The notes beneath the pieces were generated by a model. It was not told the DNA's origin and did no database searches. It saw nothing but the letters and a program-made list of their open reading frames with translations. Shown one piece after another: positions 44,360 through 53,014 of a DNA stretch of 64,000 nt. Each line of letters opens with the position of its first letter. Position 1 is the stretch's first letter. The stretch comes from Acrocarpospora corrugata (lineage in GTDB: Bacteria; Actinomycetota; Actinomycetes; Streptosporangiales; Streptosporangiaceae). The stretch lies in NCBI RefSeq assembly GCF_009687845.1, contig NZ_BLAD01000038.1, positions 1 through 64,000 of the forward strand, written 5' to 3'. The position numbers were made by a program, and so were the translations under genes.

Positions 44360-45061
44360 GTGTTCTACTGGGTGGTGAAGGCCATCCTGTGGCCGTTCCT
44401 CCATTTCGTGTTCCGCCCGTGGGCGGAGGGAGTGGAGAACGTGCCGAAGGAGGGGCCGGTCATCCTGGCCGGGAACCACCTGTCCTTCGCCGACCACTTC
44501 TTCGGGGCGCTCTTCCTGCCGCGCAAGGTCATCTCGCTCGGCAAGTCCGACTACTTTACCGGCCGCGGCATAAAAGGCCTGCTCAGCCGCGCCTTCTTCT
44601 CCGGCGTCGGCACGGTTCCCATCGATCGCAGCGGCGGGAAGGCCAGCGAGGCCGCGCTCCGCACCGGCCTGCGGGTCCTCAACGAGGGCAGCGTGCTGGG
44701 CATCTACCCGGAGGGCACCCGCTCGCCCGACGGCCGCCTCTACAAGGGCAAGACCGGCGTCGCCCGGCTGGCCCTGGAGTCGCGCGCGCCCGTCATCCCG
44801 TGGGCGATGGTCAACACCTTCGAGATGATGCCGCCCGGCCGCCCGATCCCCAAGTTCGGCATCCGCCCTGGCGTCAAGTACGGCAAGCCGCTGGACTTCT
44901 CCCGCTACTACGGGATGGAGAACGACTTCCTGGTCCTGCGCGCCGTCACCGACGAGATCATGTACGCGCTGATGGAACTCTCCGGCCAGGAATACGTCGA
45001 CAAGTACGCCGCCAGCGCGAAGATCGAGATGATCCGCGCGGCCCGCGAGAACCGCGCCTAG
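44360..45061 (+). CDS. 1-acylglycerol-3-phosphate acyltransferase (PlsC family)
   Basis: A 233-residue membrane-associated acyltransferase. N-terminal hydrophobic helix (FYWVVKAILWPFLHFVF), catalytic NHLSFADHFF (the HxxxxD motif), GTVPIDRSGG, LGIYPEGTRSPDGRLYKGKT and VPIIP-like APVIPWAMV. It transfers an acyl chain to lysophosphatidate or a related acceptor in phospholipid synthesis. GTG 44360 is chosen because AGAAGGAG lies 7 bases upstream; ATG 44324 has no such signal. M. tuberculosis Rv2182c occupies the corresponding position. Confidence 0.9.
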   Translation: MFYWVVKAILWPFLHFVFRPWAEGVENVPKEGPVILAGNHLSFADHFFGALFLPRKVISLGKSDYFTGRGIKGLLSRAFFSGVGTVPIDRSGGKASEAALRTGLRVLNEGSVLGIYPEGTRSPDGRLYKGKTGVARLALESRAPVIPWAMVNTFEMMPPGRPIPKFGIRPGVKYGKPLDFSRYYGMENDFLVLRAVTDEIMYALMELSGQEYVDKYAASAKIEMIRAARENRA

Positions 45062-45070
45062 CCCGGCCGC

Positions 45071-45103
45071 CACCAGGGGCCGGATCTCCGGTGACCCCTG
45101 GTG
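45071..45103. terminator. hairpin between plsC-like gene and VIT-VWA gene
   Basis: The CACCAGGGG / CCCCTGGTG stem contains an inner CCGGA/TCCGG stem. It lies between two convergent stop codons. Confidence 0.75.
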
Positions 45104-45124
45104 CGGCTTCGTCATGATCGCAGT

Positions 45125-47575
45125 CTACGTGCGCTTCCAGAACGGCCGGCGGGCGCGGGTCGATTCCTCCGGCGCGGGCGTCCCCGCCTGGCCGCCGGTG
45201 AGGCGGGCGAGCAGGTCGGCGGCGCGCTGCCAGAGCCGGGCCAGATCCGCCTCGGCCCGCTCGGCCCCCTCCAGTTCGGCCGCCAGCGCCCCCAGTTCGG
45301 CGTGGCCGCCCACCATCTGGTCGATCACCCGCAGCCGGCTGGCCAGGTCGGCCAGGTAGCGGCGGCGCTCCTGATCGGGCCGCCCGGCAGCGGCGCGCAG
45401 CCGGACCAGTTCCTCGCCGAGCAGGGCGCGCACCCCGTCCAGGCTGGTCTGCGGAGCCCGCTCCCGGCCGGGATGCGGCTGCATCCCTGGGTAGGGAACG
45501 GCGGACTCGTCAGCGCGGCGGCGGGCCGGCTTCGGCGCGGGCGCGCCGCCCGGCCGCATGGCGAACGGCGCGGCGGCCCGGGGCGCGGCGGGCATCCGGG
45601 GCGCCTGGGCGGGCGGCGGCGGAGGCGTGGGCCCGCCGGGGGCCGCGCCGCCGAAGGCGTCGTCGGCGGCGAAGGAGACCCTCTGCATCCGGGGCGAGGC
45701 GGCGGCCGTCATGTTCATCGTCGGCATCTCCCAGCCGCTGGGCTGCTCGACCGGCTGGATCACGTGGTGCTCCGGCCCGCCGTCCGCGACCACCCGCGAG
45801 TCCACCGCGACGAACGCGGTGAACCGGCACAGCACGCCGAACCGCAGCGACGTCGCCACGATCCGCGACTCCAGCTGCCGTTCGCCGATGGTGTACCGGT
45901 CCTCCAGCCGCCGTACTTCGGCGCGGGCCCACACCGCCCGCGCGGCGGGCGCGTCCACGCTGCGGCCTTCGGCCCTGTTCTCCCACGGCCTGCCTTCCGC
46001 CGTCCCCCGTACGGTGATCGCCGGGCTCCCGCCACGACCACGGAACCGTCCCGACACCACCAGCGGCACTCCGGTGAAGAGCGACCCCGCATGGGTGATC
46101 GTGTCCGGCACCAGGTCGAGGTCCGCGGCGTCCAGGGTGAGGTCGGTGACCAGCGGGGAGCCAATCCTGCGGTGGATGTGCTCCATCGCCTCGTCCAGCC
46201 GATCCTCCGACTCGACCAGCTCGCACCGGCCGGAGCCGAGCAGGGCCAGCCGCCCGAGGAACCCGGCGTTGACGGCCCGGTCGATGCCGACCGTGTGGAG
46301 CCGGATCCCGGACTGGGCGGTGAGCTGCGTGCCGGCCCGCTCGACGATCTGGTCCTCGTTGCCGACCTGCCCGTCGGTCACCAGGACCATGACCCGGTCC
46401 CTGCCGGGGTCGCCGAGCAGCCGGAGGGCCTCCTCGATGGGGGCCAGGAGTTCTGTGCCGCCGCGCGCGTCCAGCCGGGACAGGTGCTCGACCGCCCGGT
46501 AGCGGTTCCGGTCGCTCGCCTCGACCAGACCGGCGGGGAAGGCGCGCTCGATGTCGTGGTCGAAGGAGAGCACGGCCAGCCGGTCGTGCGCGGTCAGCGT
46601 GTCCACGATCCGGGCGGCGGCGCGGCGGGCGGCGACCATCTTCCAGCCGGTCATGCTGCCGGAACGGTCGAGTAGCAGCACCACGTCGCGGGGCTTCGGG
46701 GCCTCGGCGACGTCGGCCGGGGGAGTCATGGTCAGGGTGAACGTGCCCTCCTCGCCGTCCTCGTCCGGGGTCAGGGCCAGGGCGGTGGAGGCGTCGAAGG
46801 CCAGGCGCAGGATGAAGTCGCGGTCGAGGCGCTCGCCGGGCCGCACCTGGACTGTCCGGGTCTCGCCTTCGGTGGTGTCCACGGTGTGCAGGCTGGAGCG
46901 GATCTCGCGCAGGTCGAGGCCGGCCGGGTCGATGGCGGCGGTCAGCGACAGCCGGACCGGATTGGGGAAGCCCGGCAGCAGGACCGGCGGGGTGATCCGG
47001 GACGCGTCGGGGACGGCGTCGGTGTCCTCGGCCGCGCCGGCGCCGGACTGGGTGCCGTCCAGTGGCGCGCCGGGGATGTAGCGGGGGGCCACGACCAGCG
47101 GGAAGCGGAATTCGGCGGACCCGTCCTCGTAGGGCAGCGGCTGGCTGAGCGTCAGGCGGACGGTCACTCGCTCGCCGGGCACGATGTTGCCGACCCGGAT
47201 GCTGAACACGTCCGGCCGGTCCTCCTCGGCGATGGCTGCTCGGCGGCCTTGCGCCAGCGCCCGGTCATAGTCCGCCCTGGCCTGGCCGCGCTCCTTGAGC
47301 AGGCCCGCCACGACGCGGTCGTCGGCCTCCATGCTGAAAGCGGTCACCGCGGCACGGGGCGGCAACGGGAACACGTAGGTGGCCTCAAGCGACACGTCGT
47401 ACGGATTGCGGAAGCCCTGGGCCACCTCCACGCCCGCGGTCAGGCCGCTGAGCTGGGCTGTCACCGTGACGCTCTCCAGCGGCAGGTTGCCCCTCTCGGT
47501 CTCCAGGGCGCCCAGCCCGGCATCGGGCACCGGCACGTACTCCTCCGGCCGCAGCGGAGTGATGGGAACGGTCAT
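45125..47575 (-). CDS. VIT domain plus von Willebrand factor A domain protein
   Basis: An 816-residue protein without signal peptide. The N-terminal VIT domain has LPLESVTVTAQLSGLTAGVE, YVFPLPPRAAVTAFSM and NIVPGERVTVRLTLSQPL. The central VWA domain is PRDVVLLLDRSGSMTGWKM (MIDAS DxSxS), with DRLAVLSFDHDIERAFPA and RVMVLVTDGQVGNE. A Pro/Ala-rich low-complexity region and a helical C-terminal tail follow (REERRRYLADLASRLRVID-like). This is the bacterial inter-alpha-trypsin-inhibitor-like architecture, of unknown function. It is ATGA-coupled to a MerR-type regulator. Confidence 0.92.
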   Translation of the reverse strand: MTVPITPLRPEEYVPVPDAGLGALETERGNLPLESVTVTAQLSGLTAGVEVAQGFRNPYDVSLEATYVFPLPPRAAVTAFSMEADDRVVAGLLKERGQARADYDRALAQGRRAAIAEEDRPDVFSIRVGNIVPGERVTVRLTLSQPLPYEDGSAEFRFPLVVAPRYIPGAPLDGTQSGAGAAEDTDAVPDASRITPPVLLPGFPNPVRLSLTAAIDPAGLDLREIRSSLHTVDTTEGETRTVQVRPGERLDRDFILRLAFDASTALALTPDEDGEEGTFTLTMTPPADVAEAPKPRDVVLLLDRSGSMTGWKMVAARRAAARIVDTLTAHDRLAVLSFDHDIERAFPAGLVEASDRNRYRAVEHLSRLDARGGTELLAPIEEALRLLGDPGRDRVMVLVTDGQVGNEDQIVERAGTQLTAQSGIRLHTVGIDRAVNAGFLGRLALLGSGRCELVESEDRLDEAMEHIHRRIGSPLVTDLTLDAADLDLVPDTITHAGSLFTGVPLVVSGRFRGRGGSPAITVRGTAEGRPWENRAEGRSVDAPAARAVWARAEVRRLEDRYTIGERQLESRIVATSLRFGVLCRFTAFVAVDSRVVADGGPEHHVIQPVEQPSGWEMPTMNMTAAASPRMQRVSFAADDAFGGAAPGGPTPPPPPAQAPRMPAAPRAAAPFAMRPGGAPAPKPARRRADESAVPYPGMQPHPGRERAPQTSLDGVRALLGEELVRLRAAAGRPDQERRRYLADLASRLRVIDQMVGGHAELGALAAELEGAERAEADLARLWQRAADLLARLTGGQAGTPAPEESTRARRPFWKRT

Positions 47576-48162
47576 GACGGTGTCCCTTCGGATTTCGTGA
47601 TGAGAAGGCCGAGCTCGATCAGGGCCGCCAGCAGCGGCCCGGCCGCAGCGGTGAGCACGGCCAGGTCCGCGTCCGACGGCGCCCGGTTCGCGCCGTCGAG
47701 CATCAGTCCAACGCCGGGAGCGAGCCGCACCCCGTGAATGCGCCCGCCGACCGGCGGTGAGTTCCGTGCCGCCGGCGCGTGGTCGGCCGAAGCGGCCCAG
47801 AAGCGGGCGCGCCGGTGTTCCGGGGAGGCGTGTTCCGGTTCCGCCGGGTCGGTGGCGGGGAGGCCGGCGATGTTCTGGAGGGTGGCGTCGGGGGCTCCGG
47901 CCAGTTCGATCTGGATGTCCGCGATGGAGCGGCCGGCCGCCTGGCGGCGTTTGACCGCGACGAGTTGCAGCAGGTGGCGCGGGCCGTAGAGGGCGACCCG
48001 GCCGCGCCGGGCCAGCGGCGGATCGAGCAGGCCGATCGTCGCGTACCACCGGATCAGGCGTTCGTTCGGGATGTCCCGGACCCGCCCGTTGACGCGGCCG
48101 TCCGAGCCGAGCGCGTCAGCCGCGCGCTCGGCCAGCTCGCCGATGGTCCAGGTCTCGCTCAT
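47572..48162 (-). CDS. MerR-family transcriptional regulator
   Basis: A 196-residue regulator. The N-terminal winged helix-turn-helix has TWTIGELAERAADALGSDGR, IPNERLIRWYATIGLLDPPL and RVALYGPRHLLQLVAVKRRQ, the MerR R-x-Y-x-x-x-G-L-L motif, with an unusual insertion in the first helix region. The C-terminal half is a non-standard effector region ending LLAALIELGLLIT. No Cys pattern for metal sensing is seen. Cotranscription with the VIT-VWA gene and a perfect operator just upstream (48172-48196) suggest autoregulation. Confidence 0.88.
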   Translation of the reverse strand: MSETWTIGELAERAADALGSDGRVNGRVRDIPNERLIRWYATIGLLDPPLARRGRVALYGPRHLLQLVAVKRRQAAGRSIADIQIELAGAPDATLQNIAGLPATDPAEPEHASPEHRRARFWAASADHAPAARNSPPVGGRIHGVRLAPGVGLMLDGANRAPSDADLAVLTAAAGPLLAALIELGLLITKSEGTPS

Positions 48163-48171
48163 AGCTCCAAC

Positions 48172-48196
48172 AGTGACACTGTCACGATGACAGTGT
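48172..48196. promoter_or_regulatory. perfect inverted repeat operator between MerR gene and dps
   Basis: TGACACTGTCA-CGA-TGACAGTGTCA is a perfect 11-bp inverted repeat with a 3-bp spacer; each arm is itself nearly palindromic. It starts 9 bp upstream of the MerR-family start codon and 68 bp upstream of dps. It is the best candidate binding site of the MerR-type regulator and may control both directions. Confidence 0.75.
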
Positions 48197-48264
48197 CAAC
48201 TTAGGAACAGATTCGGTCCTTTTCGGGTTGTCTGTAAAAGTCCATCTCGATGGAAGGAATCAGC

Positions 48265-48735
48265 ATGGCTCCGATTACCAGCCTTCTGACCGCCGAGAAC
48301 AAGAAGATCACCGGAACCGCCCTGCAGGGCGCCCTCGTAGACCTCCTCGATCTCGCGCTGGTGGGCAAGCAGGCGCACTGGAACCTCACCGGGCGCTTCT
48401 TCCGCACGATCCACCTCCAGCTCGACGACATCGTGTCGATGGCCAGGAAGAAGGCCGACGCGGTGGCCGAGCGCGCCGTCGCCATCGGCGTCAACCCGGA
48501 CGGCCGGGCCCAGACGGTCGCCAACGACAGCCACGTGCCGCACCTGGAGGCCGGGCCGATCGAGGACGGCAAGGCGATCGCCGCGATGACCGACATCCTG
48601 GAGTCGATCATCCGGCGGATGCGGGAGCGGATCGAGGCCACCGAGCGCCCCGACCCGGTCAGCCAGGACCTGATCATCGGTCTCACCCGGGACCTGGAGA
48701 AGCACCACTGGATGATCCAGGCCCAGCTCCGCTAG
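48265..48735 (+). CDS. dps: Dps-family DNA-protection ferritin
   Basis: A 156-residue Dps/starvation ferritin. Ferroxidase-site residues are in VGKQAHWNLTGRFFRTIHLQ (His-Trp-Asn) and LDDIVSMARKKADAVAERAV (Asp/Glu). The ALQGALVDLLDLALVGKQAH helix is typical. Dodecamers oxidise Fe(II) with H2O2 and protect DNA. ATG 48265 is preferred over ATG 48250 because AAGGA lies 7 bases upstream. It shares CTAG stop bases with the convergent KAP gene. Confidence 0.93.
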   Translation: MAPITSLLTAENKKITGTALQGALVDLLDLALVGKQAHWNLTGRFFRTIHLQLDDIVSMARKKADAVAERAVAIGVNPDGRAQTVANDSHVPHLEAGPIEDGKAIAAMTDILESIIRRMRERIEATERPDPVSQDLIIGLTRDLEKHHWMIQAQLR

Positions 48736-51644
48736 AGCAGGCGTTTGGCCAGGTCGGCGACCGGAGGGTCGGAGGCGAGCAGGGCTCGCAGCGCCGCGCT
48801 CGCCTCGGCGGGGAGGCCGACCTGCGGGGCGACCTCCGCCCAGCGGTCCGCCCGCGCGGCCTGCTCCAGCAGGCCGAGCGTGCTGTCCCGGTGGAGCGGG
48901 CAGTCCCGGGTCAGCAGGGAGAGCAGATGCGGCCAGCGCACGGTGAGGGCGGCCAGTTTGGCCACCTCGGCGTCGCTGGCCGCACGCGCGCCGGCCAGCC
49001 GCTGGCGGTAGGTGACGAACGAGTAGAACCGGAACACGTTGACATACCGCTTGAGTTCGCGCGGGTTGCTGGCGGACAGCGCGGGCAGCGCGACCTCGAT
49101 CGCCCGGTAGGCGTTCTCGTCGCTGTACAGGTCGTCGAAGACCCGGTCGGCGGCCGCGCGCGTCTCCACCCACAGGCCGCCGAGGGTCTCGGCGTCCCCG
49201 GCGGGGGCGCCGACGACGCGCTGGGTGGCGCGGGCGATCTGGTCGAGGGTGTCGGCCTGCGGACGCCGGGCGCGGATGGCGTGTTCGAGCCGGCGGACCA
49301 GTTCGTGGTCGAGCGGCTTCGCGGCGGGCCGCTGCCGGGGGAGGCTGACGGCGGCTTTCGGCGTGCTGTCCGAAATTCCCATCAATGCTCGGACATATGC
49401 CGGTAGGCGGGTGCTGTCGTCCAGGACCGGCACCGACAGCGGGAGTTGCACGATCTTCTCCAGGAACCGCCAGCCGATGCCCTGCCGGAGGCTCTCCGGC
49501 ATCGACTCCACCAGCTCGCGGTAGGCCAGCTCGACGTGGGCGGCGACCACGTCGGGCTCCATGGCCAGCACGAAGACGCAGTCGGGGAACTCGCCGGCCA
49601 GGAACAGGTTGATCGCCTCGATCACCTGGGCGACCGTGCCGGACGAGCAGCGGTCCAGGTCGTCCACGAACACCACCAGCGGGCGTTCCTCCGTCGCGAC
49701 CAGGCCGAGCACGTGGCGCATGTCGGTCTGGACCATGTGCAGGAAGCCGGTCCTGGCGCCGTACCCGGGTTCCGCCACCAGTTCGGTGCCCTCGGGCGGG
49801 GTGGAGAACAGGTCGGGCGGGCGGACCAGGGTGGTGAAGGCGGTGTCGGCGGATTCGGTGAGGAAGCGCGCGAGCCGTACCCAGCCTGTGGCTACCGCCG
49901 CCAGCGCGCCCAGCGACGAGATCGCGGCAGCGGTGCCTTCCAAGGCCGGGAGCAGTGGGGTCGCCAGTTCGGAGGCACCCGCCAGGACCAGCGCCATGCC
50001 CAGGCCGAGCGCGGCGGGGGCCAGCCGCAGCACCGCCAGCCGGTACGCCCGACGCCTGACCGCCTCGCGGTCGATCCTGGCCAGGTTGAGGCGCAGCCAG
50101 AAGCGTTCCCGCTCTCCCCGGGGCAGCCGCTCGGTGACCTGGGTGATGATCTCGTGGGCGAGACCGGCCCACACCTGCTCCCCGTTCTGGTACATCCACG
50201 GGTTGAACCACACCGTCGGCCGCCACCCGGTCACCCCGGCCGCCGCCTCTGGCAGCGGCTCCGGCGGCCTTTTCGCCCAGCTGCGGACCTCCGCGTTGGT
50301 CACCCGGTCGGGTTTGGCCATCGCGTCCGGCCACAGCCGCCCCACCAGCCTCAGCAGCCGCGACGGCGGCCGGGACGGCAGCGGCCTGGGCAGGTGGATC
50401 GGCCCGGGATCGCCGGTCGCCGCGCCCGGGTCCAGATCGTTCTGGATCATCCGCATCAGCGAGGTCTTGCCGGTTCCCCACGGGCCCTTGATCCCGATCG
50501 TCAGCGGCGGCCTGGTCTCGGGGTGGCGGACGAACGCCGCGATCGCCTCCGCGTACACCCGATGCCCGAGATGGTCGTCGATGGTCCAGCGGTCGGGGGT
50601 GAGCCGGGCCCGGGGCTGCACGGTCCGCTGCCCGGCCCGCCAGCGGCGCAGCACGCCGGGCGTCTCGTCGAGCTCGGCCGGGGTGAGCCTGGCCCGGCCG
50701 GCCCGCGCCACGCTGGGGTGGGCGAACGGCGCGCCGTGCCCCAGTAGCCGCCATTCCGCCAGCTCCGCCCGCGCCTCCGGGTGGCCGGTCAGCAGCCGGG
50801 CCACCTCCGGCGTCAGCTCCTCGTCGTCGGCCAGCAGCGACGCGCGCCGCAGCAGCGTCTGGGCCTCCGCGCTCAGGTACTCGTCGTACACCATGCCGAC
50901 CAGGCGCTCCGCGGAGGAGGGGTGGCCGCCGACCCGGCCGTGCGCGTGCGCGAGCTCGGGCGGGATGCCGGAGCCTGCCGTGGGCGCGGTGGGGGCGACC
51001 GCGATGTCCATGCCCTCGGCGGAGGTGAGCAGGTGCGGCTGGAACTCGGCGTCCTCGCCGAACACGGCCAGCGCGTGCGCGAGCAGGTCGCCGACCGAGA
51101 CCATCCCGTCCCGGTCCAGGTCGGCCTCGCCGTCCAGCAGGCCGGTCGCCACCACCTCGGTCAGGGACAGGCTGCCGGGCCGTACCTCCTCGCCGATGGT
51201 GAGGCCGGTGGTGAGGGCGGCGGCGGCCACGCCCGGCGGGGTGAGCAGGGTGCTGACCGTGGGCTCGTCCACCGAGGCGCTGCCGATCCAGCCGAAGTCG
51301 ACCACCATCAGCAGGGCCGCCGCCGCCGAGTCGCCGGCCCTGGCCGCGAACCGGCGGATCAGCCGGGTGAAGTCGCTGCCGCTCCAGCGCGCCGTCCTGG
51401 GCCAGCGCACCAGCAGCAGCTCGCCCGGCCCGCCCGACTCCAGGAACGCGCTCAGCCGCTGGTGGTCGCGGCTGTCCAGGCTCTGCTGGGCGTCCACCTC
51501 GAAGCCGCAGCCGCGCAGCGCGCTCACCAGCCGGCGCGCCGGTTCCGGGGCGCGCCGCCCGGGTTCTTCTGGGTCGAGGAAGACCAGCGCCCGCCGCCGG
51601 GTGATCGTGGGCGAGCTGGTTCTGTCGGTGATCGCGCTGGTCAT
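48732..51644 (-). CDS. pseudo-caspase / EF-hand / KAP P-loop NTPase fusion protein
   Basis: A 970-residue protein. Residues about 17-215 follow the bacterial caspase (C14) domain layout: RRALVFLDPEE, ALRGCGFEVDA, GELLLVRW, LLMVVDFGWIGS (111-122), LSLTEVVATGLLDGEADLDR and the C-terminal FQPHLL. The catalytic His (usually GHG) and Cys (usually DCCYSG) are replaced. An EF-hand-like loop D-L-D-R-D-G-M-V-S-V-G-D sits at 175-186. Residues about 350-970 are a KAP NTPase: Walker A GIKGPWGTGKTS (384-395), WFNPWMYQN (479-487), two membrane helices (about 537-558, 570-588) and Walker B PLVVFVDDLDRC (655-666). ATG 51644 follows GGAG. KAP NTPases often mediate membrane-linked defence or signalling; the role here is inferred. 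Confidence 0.85.
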   Translation of the reverse strand: MTSAITDRTSSPTITRRRALVFLDPEEPGRRAPEPARRLVSALRGCGFEVDAQQSLDSRDHQRLSAFLESGGPGELLLVRWPRTARWSGSDFTRLIRRFAARAGDSAAAALLMVVDFGWIGSASVDEPTVSTLLTPPGVAAAALTTGLTIGEEVRPGSLSLTEVVATGLLDGEADLDRDGMVSVGDLLAHALAVFGEDAEFQPHLLTSAEGMDIAVAPTAPTAGSGIPPELAHAHGRVGGHPSSAERLVGMVYDEYLSAEAQTLLRRASLLADDEELTPEVARLLTGHPEARAELAEWRLLGHGAPFAHPSVARAGRARLTPAELDETPGVLRRWRAGQRTVQPRARLTPDRWTIDDHLGHRVYAEAIAAFVRHPETRPPLTIGIKGPWGTGKTSLMRMIQNDLDPGAATGDPGPIHLPRPLPSRPPSRLLRLVGRLWPDAMAKPDRVTNAEVRSWAKRPPEPLPEAAAGVTGWRPTVWFNPWMYQNGEQVWAGLAHEIITQVTERLPRGERERFWLRLNLARIDREAVRRRAYRLAVLRLAPAALGLGMALVLAGASELATPLLPALEGTAAAISSLGALAAVATGWVRLARFLTESADTAFTTLVRPPDLFSTPPEGTELVAEPGYGARTGFLHMVQTDMRHVLGLVATEERPLVVFVDDLDRCSSGTVAQVIEAINLFLAGEFPDCVFVLAMEPDVVAAHVELAYRELVESMPESLRQGIGWRFLEKIVQLPLSVPVLDDSTRLPAYVRALMGISDSTPKAAVSLPRQRPAAKPLDHELVRRLEHAIRARRPQADTLDQIARATQRVVGAPAGDAETLGGLWVETRAAADRVFDDLYSDENAYRAIEVALPALSASNPRELKRYVNVFRFYSFVTYRQRLAGARAASDAEVAKLAALTVRWPHLLSLLTRDCPLHRDSTLGLLEQAARADRWAEVAPQVGLPAEASAALRALLASDPPVADLAKRLL

Positions 51645-51820
51645 CGGGGTGCTCCGCTGGCTGGCCTGGAACGGATCACTGTAGGTGCCTGCCGCCGGGG
51701 CGGGGCCCACGATTTGCGCAAAGTTTGAGCGCAAGAACCGTGCGGATTCCCCGGGTGTTCATGCGGGTTCGATCGACTGGCGGGACCCGTCGCGCGTAGC
51801 GTGCCCTGTGGGAGGAGACT

Positions 51821-53014
51821 ATGTTGCGCCGCACGTTCGTCCGCTCGGGGGCTTTGGCCGCGCTCACCGGCTCACTTTGGCGGTCCGCCTGCGCGGCGCC
51901 CGCCGTCCCCGGTGCCGCGCCGTCGCCCGTTTCGTCGTCCGCTTCGCCGCCAGTTCCCTCGCCGACTCCCACCGGTGACGCAGTCCGCGGCAAAGGGCCT
52001 TACGGCGCGCTCGCCAAACCCGACAAGAACTCCATCGCCCTGGCCGAAGGCTTCACCAGCCGTGTGGTCGGCCGCTCCGGCCAGCGCGTCGGCGGCCTGA
52101 CCTGGCATCCCGCCCCCGACGGCGGCGCATGCTTCGCCGACGGTGACGGCTGGATCTACGTCTCCAACTCCGAGGTCCCCGTGGTCGGCGGCGTCTCCGC
52201 GCTCCGGTTCGGCCCGGACGGCTCGATCAAGACCGGCTACCGCATCCTGTCCGGCACCGACCGCAACTGCGCGGGCGGCGCGACGCCGTGGAACACCTGG
52301 CTGTCCTGCGAGGAGACCGTCCGCGGCCGCGTCTTCGAATGCGACCCGTACGGCTACCGCGCCGCCGCCCCCCGCCTCGCCATGGGCCGGTTCAAGCACG
52401 AGGCCGCCGCCTGCGACCCCGACCGCGAGGTCGTCTACCTCACCGAGGACGAACCGGACGGCTGCTTCTACCGGTTCCGCCCGGAAGACTGGGGCGACCT
52501 CACCACCGGCATCCTGGAGGTCATGGTCGGCGACGGCGCGGGCCCGGTCCGGTGGCGGCGGATCCCGAACCCGTCCGCCTCGCACGAGCCGACCCGCGAC
52601 CAGGTCGAGGGCGCGATCCGCTTCAACGGCGGCGAAGGCTGCTACTACTCCGGCGGCTTCTGCTACTTCACCACCAAGGGCGACAACCGCGTCTGGGCCT
52701 ACGACGCGGCCGCCCGGGAACTATCGGTGCTCTACGATGCCAACGCCCCGCTCAAAGGCGTCGACAACGTCTTCGTCTCCCGCTCGGGCGACCTGTTCGT
52801 CGCCGAGGACGGCGGCAACATGGAGATCAACATCATCACCGCCGACGGCGTCGTCGCTCCCTTCCTCCGGCTGGTCGGCCACAGCAGATCCGAGATCACC
52901 GGCCTTGCTTTCGCCCCGGAGGGCGATCGCCTCTACTTCTCGTCCCAGCGCGGCACCACGGGTTCCAACCGTTCCGGCGTCACCTACGAGGTGATGGGGC
53001 CGTTCCGGGCCTGA
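51821..53014 (+). CDS. PhoX-like (DUF839) secreted protein
   Basis: A 397-residue exported protein with a twin-Arg-like N-terminus (MLRRTFVRSGALAALTGSLW) and a Pro/Ser-rich spacer. The body is a beta-propeller of the PhoX/DUF839 family: GGLTWHPAPDGGACFADGDG, GGATPWNTWLSCEETVRGRV, RFKHEAAACDPDREVVYLTE, GCFYRFRPEDWGD and LFVAEDGGNMEINII. PhoX enzymes are Ca/Fe alkaline phosphatases exported by Tat. TWLSCEE retains the Cys/Glu pair, but full active-site identity cannot be judged by eye. GGGAGGAG precedes the start. It overlaps the convergent ABC ATPase remnant by 31 bp. Confidence 0.85.
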   Translation: MLRRTFVRSGALAALTGSLWRSACAAPAVPGAAPSPVSSSASPPVPSPTPTGDAVRGKGPYGALAKPDKNSIALAEGFTSRVVGRSGQRVGGLTWHPAPDGGACFADGDGWIYVSNSEVPVVGGVSALRFGPDGSIKTGYRILSGTDRNCAGGATPWNTWLSCEETVRGRVFECDPYGYRAAAPRLAMGRFKHEAAACDPDREVVYLTEDEPDGCFYRFRPEDWGDLTTGILEVMVGDGAGPVRWRRIPNPSASHEPTRDQVEGAIRFNGGEGCYYSGGFCYFTTKGDNRVWAYDAAARELSVLYDANAPLKGVDNVFVSRSGDLFVAEDGGNMEINIITADGVVAPFLRLVGHSRSEITGLAFAPEGDRLYFSSQRGTTGSNRSGVTYEVMGPFRA

